Made by a program: the position numbers and the translations under genes. DNA of 64,000 bases. It comes from AP-15 sp963845735. Lineage in GTDB: Bacteria > Pseudomonadota > Alphaproteobacteria > ATCC43930 > CGMCC-115725. The stretch is taken from NCBI GenBank assembly GCA_963845735.1, contig CAWJTR010000010.1, forward strand, positions 1 through 64,000, read 5' to 3'. Position 1 is the first letter of the stretch. Every line of letters starts with the position of its first letter. Under the pieces are notes generated by a model. It had not been told where the DNA came from and did not search any database. It worked only from the letters and a program-made list of their open reading frames with translations. Below, one piece after another: positions 10,451 to 20,552 of this stretch.

Positions 10451-12088
10451 TCACATGTTCGGATAATTGGGCCCGCCGCCGCCCTCAGGCACAACCCAGT
10501 CAATATTCTGCTCCGGGTCCTTGATGTCGCATGTCTTACAGTGCACGCAATTCTGCGCGTTGATCTGCAAGTAGGGGGCCACCGCCTCGGGCGGCTGCAC
10601 GATCTCATACACGCCGGCCGGACAATAGCGCTGTTCCGGCGAATCGTAGAGCCGATAGTTGACCTCTATCGCCTTTGCCGGATCGCGCAGCCGCAGATGC
10701 GCCGGCTGGTCCTCCTCGTGATTGGTGTTCGAAATGAACACCGAGGACAGCCGGTCAAAACTGACCTTGCCGTCGGGCCTGGGGTATTCGATCGGCCGCG
10801 CCGCGCTCGCCGGCATCAGTTGCGTGTGGTCGGCATGGTTGTGAAAGGTCCACGGGGCGGCCCCGCGCAGGATGTAGGTGTCGAACGCCGAATAAGCGAG
10901 ACCGGCATAGAGGCCCCAGCGGAAGCTCGGCCGGATGTTGCGCACCCGATGCAGCTCGTCCCACACCCAGCTCTGCTCGAGCGCCTGTCGCACCGAAGCT
11001 TCCGGATCTCCGGCGAGGCGCCGGAACACGGTCTCGGCGGCCACCATCCCCGACTTCATCGCGGTGTGATTGCCCTTGATCTTGGGCACGTTGACATAGC
11101 CGGCGGCGCAGCCGATCAGCGCGCCACCCGGAAAATCGAGCCGCGGGATCGATTGGAACCCGCCCTCGTTCAAGGCGCGCGCGCCGTAGGCGATGCGCCG
11201 CCCGCCCTCGAAGAACGGGCGGATCGCCGGATGTGTCTTGAAGCGCTGAAATTCCTCGAACGGATTTAAGTAGGGGTTGCGGTAATCGAGCCCGATCACG
11301 AAGCCGACCGCGACCTGCCCGCCTTCGAGATGATAGAGGAACGAGCCGCCATAGGTGCCCGTGTCGAGCGGCCAGCCGATGGTGTGGATGACGAGCCCCG
11401 GCTGGCGCTGTTCTGGTGCGACTTCCCACAATTCCTTGATGCCGATCGCATAGGTCTGTGGATCGACGCCGTCGCGCAACTGGAACCGTTCGACCAGGGT
11501 CTTGGTCAAGGAGCCGCGGCAGCCCTCGGCGAACAAGGTCTCCTTGGCGATCAGCTCGACCCCGGGCTGGTAGCGGTCGGTCGGCCGGCCATCCTTGCCG
11601 ATCCCCATATCGCCGGTCGCGACCCCGCGCACCCGCCCGGCCTCGTCGTACAGCACCTCGGCGGCGGCAAAGCCGGGATAGATTTCGACCCCGAGCGCCT
11701 CGGCCTGCTGCGCCAGCCAGCGGCAGAGATTGCCGAGGCTGATGATGTAGTTGCCGTGATTTCTCATTTGCGGCGGGGTCGGCAGCCGAAACGCGCGGGA
11801 TTGGGTCAGCAGCAGAAACCGGTCCTCGGTCGCCGGGGTGACGAGCGGCGCACCGCGCTCGCGCCAGTCGGGGATCAACTCGTCGAGCGCCCGCGGCTCG
11901 AACACCGCGCCGGACAAGATGTGGGCGCCGACCTCCGAGCCCTTCTCGACGACGCAGACGGCAATCTCATGCTCGGCCGCCGCGGCGAGCTGCTTCAGAC
12001 GGATGGCGGCGGCAAGGCCCGCGGGCCCGCCCCCGACGACGACCACGTCGTATTCCATCTGCTCGCGCGGCACACGCTCTTCGGCCAT
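10451..12088 (-). CDS. Electron-transfer flavoprotein:ubiquinone oxidoreductase
   Basis: Membrane-associated FAD and 4Fe-4S enzyme that passes electrons from ETF (fed by acyl-CoA dehydrogenases) to ubiquinone. The Rossmann FAD motif VVVGGGPAGLAAA lies near residue 17. HILSGAVFEPRALDELIP and GCAAGYVNVPKIKGNHTAM are family signatures. The C-terminal 4Fe-4S cysteines are in NCVHCKTCDIKDPEQNI. The length of 545 aa is full. It is the likely electron sink for the glutaryl-CoA dehydrogenase encoded at 47593-48825. It overlaps the start region of the TPR gene. Frame intact. Confidence 0.97.
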   Translation of the reverse strand: MAEERVPREQMEYDVVVVGGGPAGLAAAIRLKQLAAAAEHEIAVCVVEKGSEVGAHILSGAVFEPRALDELIPDWRERGAPLVTPATEDRFLLLTQSRAFRLPTPPQMRNHGNYIISLGNLCRWLAQQAEALGVEIYPGFAAAEVLYDEAGRVRGVATGDMGIGKDGRPTDRYQPGVELIAKETLFAEGCRGSLTKTLVERFQLRDGVDPQTYAIGIKELWEVAPEQRQPGLVIHTIGWPLDTGTYGGSFLYHLEGGQVAVGFVIGLDYRNPYLNPFEEFQRFKTHPAIRPFFEGGRRIAYGARALNEGGFQSIPRLDFPGGALIGCAAGYVNVPKIKGNHTAMKSGMVAAETVFRRLAGDPEASVRQALEQSWVWDELHRVRNIRPSFRWGLYAGLAYSAFDTYILRGAAPWTFHNHADHTQLMPASAARPIEYPRPDGKVSFDRLSSVFISNTNHEEDQPAHLRLRDPAKAIEVNYRLYDSPEQRYCPAGVYEIVQPPEAVAPYLQINAQNCVHCKTCDIKDPEQNIDWVVPEGGGGPNYPNM

Positions 12089-12274
12089 CCCGCCTCCGCC
12101 GACCGTTCCGACAGGACTATAGAGGATCGCGGCGAAAACGGGGCTGTTGACTGACAGCCGGGACGAGACCTGCGGACATGCGGCTCCGATGCGCGAGCCG
12201 CTATCATCCGGCGGTCCGTCGGGCTATTTTTGCGCCACTTGGCTATTGATGAAGCTGTGCTCCGCCCTTCTCCC

Positions 12275-13241
12275 GTGATCCGCGTCGTCCGACATCCCGG
12301 CCCTCAATCGCACCACCCGCGCGGCGCGGTCCTGGCGATGGGCAATTTCGACGGCCTGCATCGCGGCCACGCGCTGCTGATCGCCCGGGTGCGCGAGCTG
12401 GCGCGCGAACACGACCGGCCGATCGCGGTGCTGACCTTCGAGCCGCATCCGCGCAGCGTATTCTCGCCCACGACCGAGCCGTTCCGGCTGACCCCGTTCC
12501 GGGTCAAGGAGCGCGAATTGGCGCGCCTCGGCGTCGATCTCTTGTTCGTGCAGCATTTCGATCTCGGCTTTGCCGCCAAGAGCGCCGAGGATTTTCTCTC
12601 CGAGATCATCGTCGATGCGATCGGCGCTTCCCATGTCGTCGTCGGCTGGGACTGCACCTTTGGCAAAAGCCGGCGCGGGACCCCCGATTTTCTGCGCGCC
12701 GCCGGGCCGGAGCGCGGCTTTGCCGTGACCGTCATCGAGCCGATTCGCGGCGCCGACCAAACGGTCTATTCCTCGACCCATATCCGCGAGCTGCTCAAGG
12801 CCGGCAAACCGCGCGAGGCAGCGGCTCTGCTCGGCCGGTTCTGGGAGATCGACGGCCGTGTCGCGGCCGGCGACCGGCGCGGGCGGACCATCGGCTTTCC
12901 GACCGCCAATCTCGGCCTCGACGACTATCTGCGGCCGGCATTCGGCGTCTATGCCGTGCGGGTCAGCGGGCGACGGCCCGGACGACCCGCTTGCCGGCCG
13001 CACCATCGACGGCGTCGCCAATCTCGGGCTGCGCCCGACGGTCGGCACGCCCGAGCCACGGCTCGAAGCCCATCTCTTCGACGTCGACGTCGATCTTTAC
13101 GGCCGCCATCTGCGGGTGGCGTTCGTGGACTTCATCCGCCCCGAGCAGAAATTCGCCGGGCTCGACGCCCTGAAAGCGCAGATCGCCGCCGACGCCGCGC
13201 GCGCCCGCGAGATCCTCGCCGCCACCCCGCCGATCGGATAG
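12275..13241 (+). CDS. ribF: Bifunctional riboflavin kinase / FAD synthetase, frameshifted
   Basis: Makes FMN and FAD from riboflavin. The N-terminal FAD-synthetase nucleotidyltransferase domain shows AMGNFDGLHRGHALL and SSTHIRELL. The C-terminal flavokinase domain begins with GDRRGRTIGFPTANLGL. The frame changes at about 12965-12990, after VYAVRVSG, and continues as AGRTIDGVANLGLRPTVG to DFIRPEQKFAGLDALK. GTG at 12275 is the chosen start. Since riboflavin kinase is essential and both halves are well conserved, an indel error is likelier than a pseudogene. ileS follows further downstream, as is common. Confidence 0.9.
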
Positions 13242-13250
13242 GGAATACCG

Positions 13251-14529
13251 GTGGCCGACAGCGACAGCCCGGCGACCCCGGACCTCGAACGCAAGCTGGC
13301 GACGATCCTGTCGGCGGATGTCGCCGCTTACAGCCGGCTGATGGCCGAGGACGAAGAACTCACCTTGCGAACCTTCCGCGGACACAAGGAAGTGTTCGAG
13401 AAGCTCGTGGAACTGCACCGGGGCCGCGTGTTCAACACCGCCGGGGACGCCATCCTGGCGGAGTTCGGCAGTGCGGTCGAAGCCGTACGCTGCGCCACCG
13501 AGATCCAGGCGGCGCTGCGCACCCGCAACGATCAATTGCCGGAAGACCGGCAGGTCAGGTTTCGTATCGGGGTCAATCTCGGCGACGTCATGGTGCAAGG
13601 CCAGGATCTGCTCGGCGACGGCGTCAACGTCGCCGCACGGCTGCAAGGGGCGGCGGAGCCCGGCGGCGTCTGCATCGCCGGCAGCGTCTACGACCAGATC
13701 CGCAACAAACTGTCGCTGTCGTTCACCCCGCTCGGCGAGATGAGCTACAAGAATATCCCTCAGCCGGTCCGCACCTTTGCGATCGCCGAAGCCGACGGCC
13801 TGGGGATATTGCCGGCGCCGGCCCGCCAGCGCCGCATTGGCGCTGGACGGCTATGGGCCGTCGCCGCGATCGTCCTGCTGCTGGCGGCGGCCGGGGCTGG
13901 CGTTTGGGGCTATTCGGATTATCGGCGCGGCCAAGCCGAAGCCGCGCACGCGGCCGCTGTGGCCGCCCAAAAGACGGCGGACCGAGGCGGCCAAAGCGGC
14001 GCAACAGCAGGCGGACTGACGCGGCGCAGCAGGAGGCGCTGGCCGAGCAGAAGCGCATCGACAGCGAGGCCAATCGTCTCGCCGAGGCGAACCGCAAGGG
14101 GAACGAGGCCCCGCAACTCGCAGCCGTCGCGGCCCCGCCCCGGGTCGCACCGCCTCAGCCTGATCGCCGCGCAGCCCGGCAGCCCTGCCCAAGCCCGCCT
14201 CCGCCGGTGACCCGACCGGGGTCTATGGGGGACCCATCTGCTTCGGTCCGGGCGAGACCGACCCGGCCCGCTGCTTCCGGGCGCAGGCGGTCGTCAGGAA
14301 CAGGACGATCTCGGGTCAGTGGCCCGGCCGCATTCCCGGCGCGACGGTATATCTTGCGGGCGATGTTACCCGCGCCGGCGATGTCGCGATCCACATGCAC
14401 ACCAAGCGGGCCGACGGGTCCCGCTTCGCGGTCATCGATCTGGTCGGCAAGTTGCGCGACGGGCGGATCGACGCCACCGGCAGCTTTCGCAACGGCCGCA
14501 GCGTCACCTTGAACTGGCGCAAGGACTGA
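13251..14529 (+). CDS. Class III adenylate/guanylate cyclase with TM segment and C-terminal domain, frameshifted
   Basis: Residues 15-180 form a class III cyclase homology domain (LSADVAAYSRLMAEDEE, FNTAGDAILAEF, GVNLGDVMVQG, GDGVNVAARLQ), the type that makes cAMP or cGMP. Next come one transmembrane helix (LWAVAAIVLLLAAAGAGVWGY), an Ala/Glu/Lys-rich coiled coil, a Pro-rich linker and a C-terminal domain of about 100 residues (VYGGPICFGPGETDPARCF to TLNWRKD), which is a beta-rich sensor-like unit I cannot name. Frames change in the coiled coil (about 13975-14020) and again near 14190. GTG start lies 9 bases after ribF. Confidence 0.8.
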
Positions 14530-14648
14530 GCGGGCCGCTGACCCTTTGGCGAACATTGGCGCAGCCAACTACCCCTCGAATTTGACTGGGGAGGCTGTTA
14601 TATGTCCGCCATGTTTCTGCGTCGCACCTGGATATCGCGAATTATCGG

Positions 14649-14672
14649 CCCGGTCCTCGTCTGAGGATCGGG
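14649..14672 (+). promoter_or_regulatory. Hairpin in the ileS leader
   Basis: Ten-base-pair stem CCCGGTCCTC / GAGGATCGGG (one G-U pair) with a GTCT loop, ending 36 bases before the ileS ATG. A T-rich run (CTTTCGCTTTTTCC) follows after about 5 bases. It could be an attenuator, or the end of an upstream transcript. No T-box is evident. Confidence 0.45.
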
Positions 14673-14708
14673 ACGCTTTCGCTTTTTCCTCTTATCCAGG
14701 GATTTCCG

Positions 14709-17568
14709 ATGCCCACGGATTATCGTCCGACCGTTTTCTTGCCCAAGACCGACTTCCCGATGCGGGGCGATCTGCCGAAGCGCGAACCGCTGATCCTGGC
14801 GCGCTGGGCAGCGATGGACCTTTATCGACGGCTGCGGGAGAGCTCGCAAGGCCGCGAGAAATTCGTCCTGCATGACGGCCCGCCCTATGCCAACGGCCAT
14901 CTCCATATCGGTCACGCGCTGAACAAGATCCTGAAGGACGTGGTCAACCGCTCGCAGCAGATGCTGGGCAAGGATGCGCCCTATGTTCCAGGCTGGGACT
15001 GCCACGGCCTGCCGATCGAGTGGATGATCGAGGAAAAATACCGGGCGAAGAAGATGTCGAAAGACAGCGTTCCGGCCGATCAGTTTCGCCGCGAATGCCG
15101 CGAGTTCGCCACCCATTGGATCGAGGTGCAGAAGGCCGAGTTCGAGCGCCTGGGCGTTATCGGCGATTGGGCCAATCCCTATACGACAATGGCCTATTCG
15201 GCCGAGGCGCAGATCGTCCGCGAGATCGGCAAGTTTCTGGTCAATGGCGGGCTTTACCGCGGCTCGAAGCCGGTCTTGTGGTCGGTGGTCGAACAGACCG
15301 CGCTCGCCGAGGCCGAGGTCGAGTATCACGATCACAAATCGACGACGGTCTGGGTTCGTTTCCCGATCGTCACGACCGGTCTGCCGGCGCTTGCCGACGC
15401 GGCAGCGCTGATCTGGACGACGACGCCTTGGACCCTGCCCGGCAACCGCGCGATCGCGTTCAGCGCGGCGCTCGATTACGTCGCGATCCGTGTCGACCGG
15501 GCGGCGGAAGGCAGCCGGGCGCGGCCTGGCGAGACCCTGCTCGTCGCTGCATCGTTGGCCGATCAGGTCGCGGCGAATGGCGGGATCGAGGCCTATTCGG
15601 TGCTCGAACGGTTTCCCGGCGCGGCACTTGCCGGGACGATCGCGCGTCATCCGCTCGCGGGCCGGGGCTACGAATTCGACGTGCCGCTGCTGGCGGCGAG
15701 CTTTGTCGAATCCGACCAGGGGAGCGGCCTCGTCCACATCGCCCCAGGCCACGGCGCCGACGATTTCGATCTCGGCCAGGCGAACGGGCTGCCGGTGCCG
15801 GACACGGTCGGGCCCGACGGGGTCTATCTGCCGGGCGTGCCGCTGTTCGCCGGCCGCACGGTCTATCGGCCGGACGGCAAGCCCGGCGATGCGAACGAAG
15901 CGGTGATCGCCGCAATCGACGCCGCGGGCGGCTTCTTGGCGCGCGGCGTGCTGGTCCACTCCTACCCGCATTCCTGGCGGTCGAAGGCGCCGCTGATCTT
16001 TCGCAACACGCCGCAATGGTTCATCAGCATGACGGCGAACGGCCTGCGCGAAAAGGCGCTGGCGGCGATCGCCGAGACCCGCTGGGTCCCGCCGCAGGCC
16101 CGCAACCGGATCGAGGCGATGGTCGCGGGCAAGCCCGATTGGTGCGTGTCGCGCCAGCGCGCCTGGGGCGTGCCGATCGCGGTCTTCACCCATCGCGACA
16201 CCGGCGAGCCATTGCGCGACCCGACGGTCGTCGAGCGCGTCGCAGCCGCGGTCGAGCACGAAGGCTCGGACGTCTGGTTCAGCGCCGATGCGTCGCAGTT
16301 TCTCGGCAACGCCCACGACCCGGCGGAATGGGAAAAGGTCACAGATATCATCGAGGTATGGTTCGATTCGGGTTCGACCCACGCCTTTGTCCTCGAGCAG
16401 CGGCCCGAGCTGCGCTGGCCGGCCTCGCTCTATCTCGAAGGCTCGGACCAGCATCGCGGCTGGTTTAACTCCTCGTTGATCGAAGCCTGCGGGACCCGCG
16501 GCCGCGCCCCTTACGACGCGGTGCTGACCCACGGCTTCGTGCTCGACGAAGAAGGCCGCAAGATGTCGAAATCGCTCGGCAATGTCGTCGCTCCGCAGGA
16601 GGTGATGCAGCAGAGCGGCGCCGACATCCTGCGCCTATGGGTAGTAGGCTCCGACTATTCCGAGGATCTGCGCATCGGCCCGGAGATCCTCAAGCATCAG
16701 AGCGATGTCTACCGCCGCCTGCGCAACACCCTGCGCTATCTGTTGGGCGCGCTCGACCGCTTCGCGCCTGAGGAGGCGGTCGGTATTGAGGCGATGCCGG
16801 ATCTCGAGCGCTGGGTGCTGCACCGGCTCGCGGAACTCGATGCGCTGATCCGCCGTTCGGTCGAGGCGTTCGATTTCCACGGCATGTTCACCGCGCTCTA
16901 TAATTTCTGCGCGGCCGATCTGTCGGCATTTTATTTCGACATCCGCAAGGACCGGCTCTATTGCGACGCGCCCGACGACATCCGGCGGCGGGCGGTGCGC
17001 ACGGTGCTCGATCGCTGTTTCGACTGCCTGGTGCGCTGGCTAGCGCCGGTTACCTGCTTCACCGCCGAAGAGGCCTGGCTCGCCCGCCACGGCGACGCCC
17101 CGGAGCGCAGCGTCCATCTCGAACTGTTCGCCGAGGTGCCGGCCGGTTGGCTCGACCCGGCGCTGGCCGAGCGCTGGGCGGCGCTGCGCGATCTGCGCCG
17201 CGTCGTCACCGGCGCGATCGAACTCGAGCGCGGTGCAAAACGGCTGGGTTCGAGCCTGCAGGCCGCGATCGAGGTGTTTGTCCCCGACCGGCTTGTGGCG
17301 CTGGTCCGCGACGCCGATCTGGCCGAGCTGTGCATCACCTCGGCCGGCACGGTTCGGCCGGGCTCCGGTTCCCGAGGGCGCCTTCACCCTGCCCGATCTC
17401 CCCGACATCGGCGTTCGGGTGTCGCCGGCGCCGGGCGAGCGCTGCGAGCGCTGCTGGCGCGTGCTGCCCGAAGTCGGGCAGGTGCCGGGCCACGCCGATC
17501 TATGCCGCCGCTGCGCCGAGGTGGTCGATTCCGGCGCCGCAGTCACGCGCGCGGCGAGCGCCGGGTGA
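14709..17568 (+). CDS. ileS: Isoleucyl-tRNA synthetase, one frameshift near the C-terminus
   Basis: Class I aminoacyl-tRNA synthetase charging tRNA-Ile. HIGH is in GHLHIGHALNK (about residue 63) and KMSKS in GRKMSKSLGNVV (about 617). The editing domain lies between them (GLVHIAPGHGADDF). The anticodon-binding domain follows, and the zinc finger is CERCWRVLPEVG with LCRRCAEVV. The frame changes at about 17355, in a run of Gs after ITSAGTVRPG, and the zinc-finger end reads in another frame to TGA at 17566. The gene is essential and otherwise complete (about 950 aa), so an indel error is likely. Its stop overlaps the lspA start (TGATG). Confidence 0.95.
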
Positions 17569-18050
17569 TGCTGCGGCGAGGGATTGCCGTCGCTGCAATC
17601 GTCGTGGTCCTTGACCAGCTCAGCAAGGCCGCCGTCCTCGCCCACTTTGCCGACAGCGCCGTCGCCGCCGAGCGGGTCACGCCGTTTTTCAACCTCGTCT
17701 TGACCTACAACCGCGGCATGAGCTTTGGCCTGTTCAACACGGGCGCCGCGGGCGGCGGCGGGCTCAACGCCGTCCTCTTCTCGCTCGCCGCCGCCGCGAT
17801 CGTCGCCGGACTTATTTATTGGCTGAGCCGGGTCACCAGCCCGCTCCTCGCGATTGCGATCGGCCTGATCATCGGTGGCGCGCTCGGTAATGTCGTCGAC
17901 CGGATTCGCCATGGCGCCGTCGTTGATTTTCTCGATTTCCATATAGGATCGTGGCACTGGCCCGCATTCAACGTTGCCGACAGCGCGATCTGCGTCGGCG
18001 TCGCGGCAATGTTGCTCGACGGCTTGCTTCTGCACCGCGAAGCGCATTAA
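17568..18050 (+). CDS. lspA: Lipoprotein signal peptidase II
   Basis: Inner-membrane aspartic peptidase that cleaves prolipoprotein signal peptides. It has 160 aa and four hydrophobic helices. The conserved catalytic aspartates are in GNVVDRIRHGAVVDF and FNVADSAI. ATG at 17568 overlaps the ileS stop, indicating coupling. A longer in-frame reading from ileS is only an artefact of the ileS frame break. The lipoprotein gene next door is a natural substrate. Confidence 0.96.
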   Translation: MLRRGIAVAAIVVVLDQLSKAAVLAHFADSAVAAERVTPFFNLVLTYNRGMSFGLFNTGAAGGGGLNAVLFSLAAAAIVAGLIYWLSRVTSPLLAIAIGLIIGGALGNVVDRIRHGAVVDFLDFHIGSWHWPAFNVADSAICVGVAAMLLDGLLLHREAH

Positions 18051-18075
18051 ATACAGGGCGGGAGGGATTACTGCC

Positions 18076-18561
18076 ATGACCGAATATCGCCGGCTTCGCG
18101 GCGCGGGCCGCAGTCTTGTCTCGTTTTGTATTGTCTGGTTGGGTGGGGCATCCTTGCTTTGCGGCTGCACCGACTTCAAGCAGATGATCGGTATGGATCA
18201 GTCGATGCCCGACGAGTTCGCCGTCGAATCGCGCGCGCCGCTGACGGTGCCCCCGGACTTTGATCTGCGCCCGCCGGAGCCGGGGGCGCCGCGGCCGCAG
18301 GAGAAGACGGCGGAGCAGCAGGCCGAGCAGGCGATGGAGCAGGCCGGACCCGGCGAGCCGGGCAAGCAGGCCCCCGATCTGCGTCTGCGCGGCTCCGGCG
18401 GCCTACCCGATATCGGCCCATCCAACGCACAGGCCCCCGACCAGAACGCGATCGTCGGTTCCCAAAGCCTCTCGAACAAGCTGTTGACTTCCGGCGCCAC
18501 CGACACCGCCGGGGCGACCGTCGAAAAGCGCGAGACGACCCCGCTGAAGGGGATCTATTGA
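18076..18561 (+). CDS. DUF3035 lipoprotein
   Basis: Small outer-envelope lipoprotein of 161 aa. The lipobox LLCGC lies near residue 34 after a hydrophobic signal. The DUF3035 signature PDEFAVESRAPLTVPPDF is followed by a Pro/Gln/Glu-rich low-complexity tail. It sits directly after lspA, a conserved alphaproteobacterial order. Function unknown. The pitrilysin peptidase that often follows is absent. Confidence 0.88.
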   Translation: MTEYRRLRGAGRSLVSFCIVWLGGASLLCGCTDFKQMIGMDQSMPDEFAVESRAPLTVPPDFDLRPPEPGAPRPQEKTAEQQAEQAMEQAGPGEPGKQAPDLRLRGSGGLPDIGPSNAQAPDQNAIVGSQSLSNKLLTSGATDTAGATVEKRETTPLKGIY

Positions 18562-18658
18562 GCCGCTCTCCGTCGCTCCGCTCGCGAGGACAGGTCTGCG
18601 ATGAGGGGGCGTTCATTTTTGTCGTCGCTTACGCTTTCCGGATCGAGTTCGCTCTGAG

Positions 18659-19423
18659 ATGACCCTGTTCGACCTCTCCGGGCGCGTCGCCGTGGTCACC
18701 GGCGGCAATGGCGGCATCGGGCTCGGCATGGCGCGCGGGCTTGCCGCCGCCGGGGCCAAGATCGTCGTGGCGGCGCGCGACCCGGTGAAGTCCGAGGCGG
18801 CGTTGGGCGCGCTTTCGGAACTCGGCGCCGATAGCGCTTTCATTGCGCTCGATGTTGCCGATGAGAACTCGTGCCGAGCAATGATCGGCGCTGCCGTCGA
18901 CCGCTTCGGCCGGCTCGACATCCTCATCAACAATGCCGGCATGTCGATTCGCAAGCCGGCGGAGACCTACAGCGCCGCCGAATGGCAGACCGTGCTCGCC
19001 ACCAACCTGACCGGGGCTTTCATCTGCGCGCAGGCAGCCCACCCGGCGATGAAGCGCACGGGCGGCGGCAAGATCATCAATATCGGCTCGATGTACTCGA
19101 TCTTCGGCGCGGCCTATGCGGTGCCCTACGCGGCCAGCAAGGGTGGGCTCGTCCAGCTGACGAAATCCCTGGCCGCCGCCTGGGCGGCGGACAACATCCA
19201 GGTCAATGCCGTGCTGCCCGGCTGGATTGATACCGAGTTGACCGTAAACGCGCGCCGCGAGGTCGCCGGGCTTCACGAGCGCGTCTTGGCGCGCACCCCG
19301 GCCGGCCGTTGGGGCACGCCCGAGGATCTCGCCGGCGTCGCGGTCTTTCTCGCCTCCGCCGCTTCCGACTTCGTAACCGGCGCGGCCATCCCGGTCGACG
19401 GCGGCTTCGCAGCCTCCGGCTGA
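18659..19423 (+). CDS. SDR-family oxidoreductase
   Basis: Classical short-chain dehydrogenase of 254 aa. The cofactor motif is TGGNGGIGLG (residue about 15), with NNAG at about 89. The catalytic Ser-Tyr-Lys lies in GSMYSIFGAAYAVPYAASKGG. The C-terminus FVTGAAIPVDGGF is usual. It most resembles gluconate/glucose dehydrogenases of the KduD or FabG-like type, but the substrate is not readable. The candidate island junction starts 31 bases downstream; before insertion this gene would have converged on tRNA-Sec. Frame intact. Confidence 0.88.
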   Translation: MTLFDLSGRVAVVTGGNGGIGLGMARGLAAAGAKIVVAARDPVKSEAALGALSELGADSAFIALDVADENSCRAMIGAAVDRFGRLDILINNAGMSIRKPAETYSAAEWQTVLATNLTGAFICAQAAHPAMKRTGGGKIINIGSMYSIFGAAYAVPYAASKGGLVQLTKSLAAAWAADNIQVNAVLPGWIDTELTVNARREVAGLHERVLARTPAGRWGTPEDLAGVAVFLASAASDFVTGAAIPVDGGFAASG

Positions 19424-19453
19424 CGAACCGTCAGAGGCGATATCGGCCAACGC

Positions 19454-19467
19454 TGGCGGAAGAGGCA
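19454..19467 (+). repeat. Candidate distal attachment repeat of the island
   Basis: TGGCGGAAGAGGCA, identical to the CCA-end of tRNA-Sec at 32359-32372, in direct orientation. It is intergenic, 31 bases after the SDR stop. Confidence 0.6.
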
Positions 19468-19589
19468 ACCGCCAAATTGTTGGAAATACAATACATGTAT
19501 CAGCTAGTTATGATTTAGACCTAGACTAATTCCCCCGTTGTCTCCCCCGCCGCTGTTGCGCTAGGCCCATATGGCATGATACAGCGAGA

Positions 19590-19655
19590 TATGGGGCATG
19601 CGGTAGACGCACGCCGAATTGAAGGTCGCGAAGGCGCGGGTTTCAATTCGACAGC
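19590..19655 (+). other. tRNA-like degenerate sequence
   Basis: GGTAGACGCA followed by GCGAAGGCGCGGGTTTCAATTC mirrors the D-loop, variable-arm and T-loop order of tRNA-Leu. The acceptor and anticodon stems do not pair properly, so this is at best a relic. The arms GAATTGAA (19616-19623) and TTCAATTC (19642-19649) can also form a simple hairpin. It lies just inside the island's left end. Confidence 0.25.
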
Positions 19656-19719
19656 AGCCTTGTGACACTGTTCCAACGCGCTCGCCCCGAACGGCGGCGA
19701 TTTGGCGAGGGATGAAAGG

Positions 19720-20509
19720 CTAGGCCGCGCGGTCGGCCCGATGTCGAATTACGCCGAGGCCGATCAGACCGACGCGGAGAAGGGTGAGCGTCGCCGGTTC
19801 CGAGACCACCGTCCCGCCCCCCGGTACCGTCCAGGTGCCCGGTGTTATCGCTGCTCCAGAAAGAAGAAAGTCACCATTCGCAGCAAAGATCGCGTCTTCC
19901 TCGCCGGCATAATGGCCACTGACACCAATGGAAGAGACGCAAGGAGCGCGGCCACAGGATAATATCGATACCCCCAACTGATCGGCTGGACCGCTCGCAA
20001 GAAATATGCCGGAGACTTGTTGAACGTCGAAGAACCACGATACAATACTACCGGTGTTATCGGTCGTGACCTCGCTGGTTCAAGCAGCCCCTCGGCACTG
20101 GTTGCGGTCTCGTTTAGCCCGGTTGTCGAATTAAAAGAATTGGTGCCGTCGCTCACCGACCAGGAGAGCAAGGTGGGGTTCGCAGTGCCAGACAAGTCAT
20201 TCATGACATATGTGGCGTTAGGCGGTAGTGGACGGCTGGTCGAGAATTGGAATGAAACCCGATTATCCGTAGTATATCCGGAACTTCCACTGCCGGGTAT
20301 GAACATATCTACACAATTCTCGTAAACACTGCCCGTTAGATTGTCATAAAGCGGGTAACATTGCTGGCCACCGCCCGATACAAAAGCGGAGGCAGCAAAT
20401 GGCTGCCCTGTATATCGATAAGTAAACATGGGACTCGCATCGCCGGGCGATGCGTAGCCGCAGAGCGCAGGACGATCCCGAGAGTGGCGGTTACATGCTT
20501 ACCGATCAT
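19720..20509 (-). CDS. PEP-CTERM-like secreted protein, two frameshifts
   Basis: Reconstructed exported protein of about 260 aa. The start MIGKHVTATLGIVL reads as a signal peptide. After a frame change near 20460 the body runs YASPGDASPMFTYRYTG, with polar Ser/Thr/Asn-rich beta-type sequence. After a second change near 19980 it ends with a PEP-CTERM-type tail: VVSEPATLTLLRVGLIGLG then IRHRADR. This signal is normally VPEPAT plus a helix plus Arg, is recognised by exosortase, and goes with exopolysaccharide. Here the first Pro is Ser and an Arg interrupts the helix, so sorting may be impaired. No exosortase gene is in the window. Confidence 0.65.
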
Positions 20510-20510
20510 G

Positions 20511-20552
20511 TCAAGCTTCCGAGCTGTCGTCTTAAGCCTCCGAGCTGTCGTC
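20511..20552. repeat. Two tandem 21-bp repeats upstream of the PEP-CTERM gene
   Basis: Two adjacent 21-base units sharing TCCGAGCTGTCGTC, with two mismatches elsewhere, lie immediately before the minus-strand start at 20509. They might be regulator sites or a local duplication. Confidence 0.55.

Noticed and set aside
12224..13048. Minus-strand frame across ribF
   Set aside because: Antisense to ribF motifs; shadow frame.
14598..16532. 644-codon minus-strand open frame across ileS
   Set aside because: It lies antisense to conserved ileS sequence and has the composition of a high-GC shadow frame.
17568..18050. IleS-LspA fusion protein
   Set aside because: The apparent continuous frame arises only because ileS shifts frame near 17355; the ileS zinc finger and stop are in another frame.
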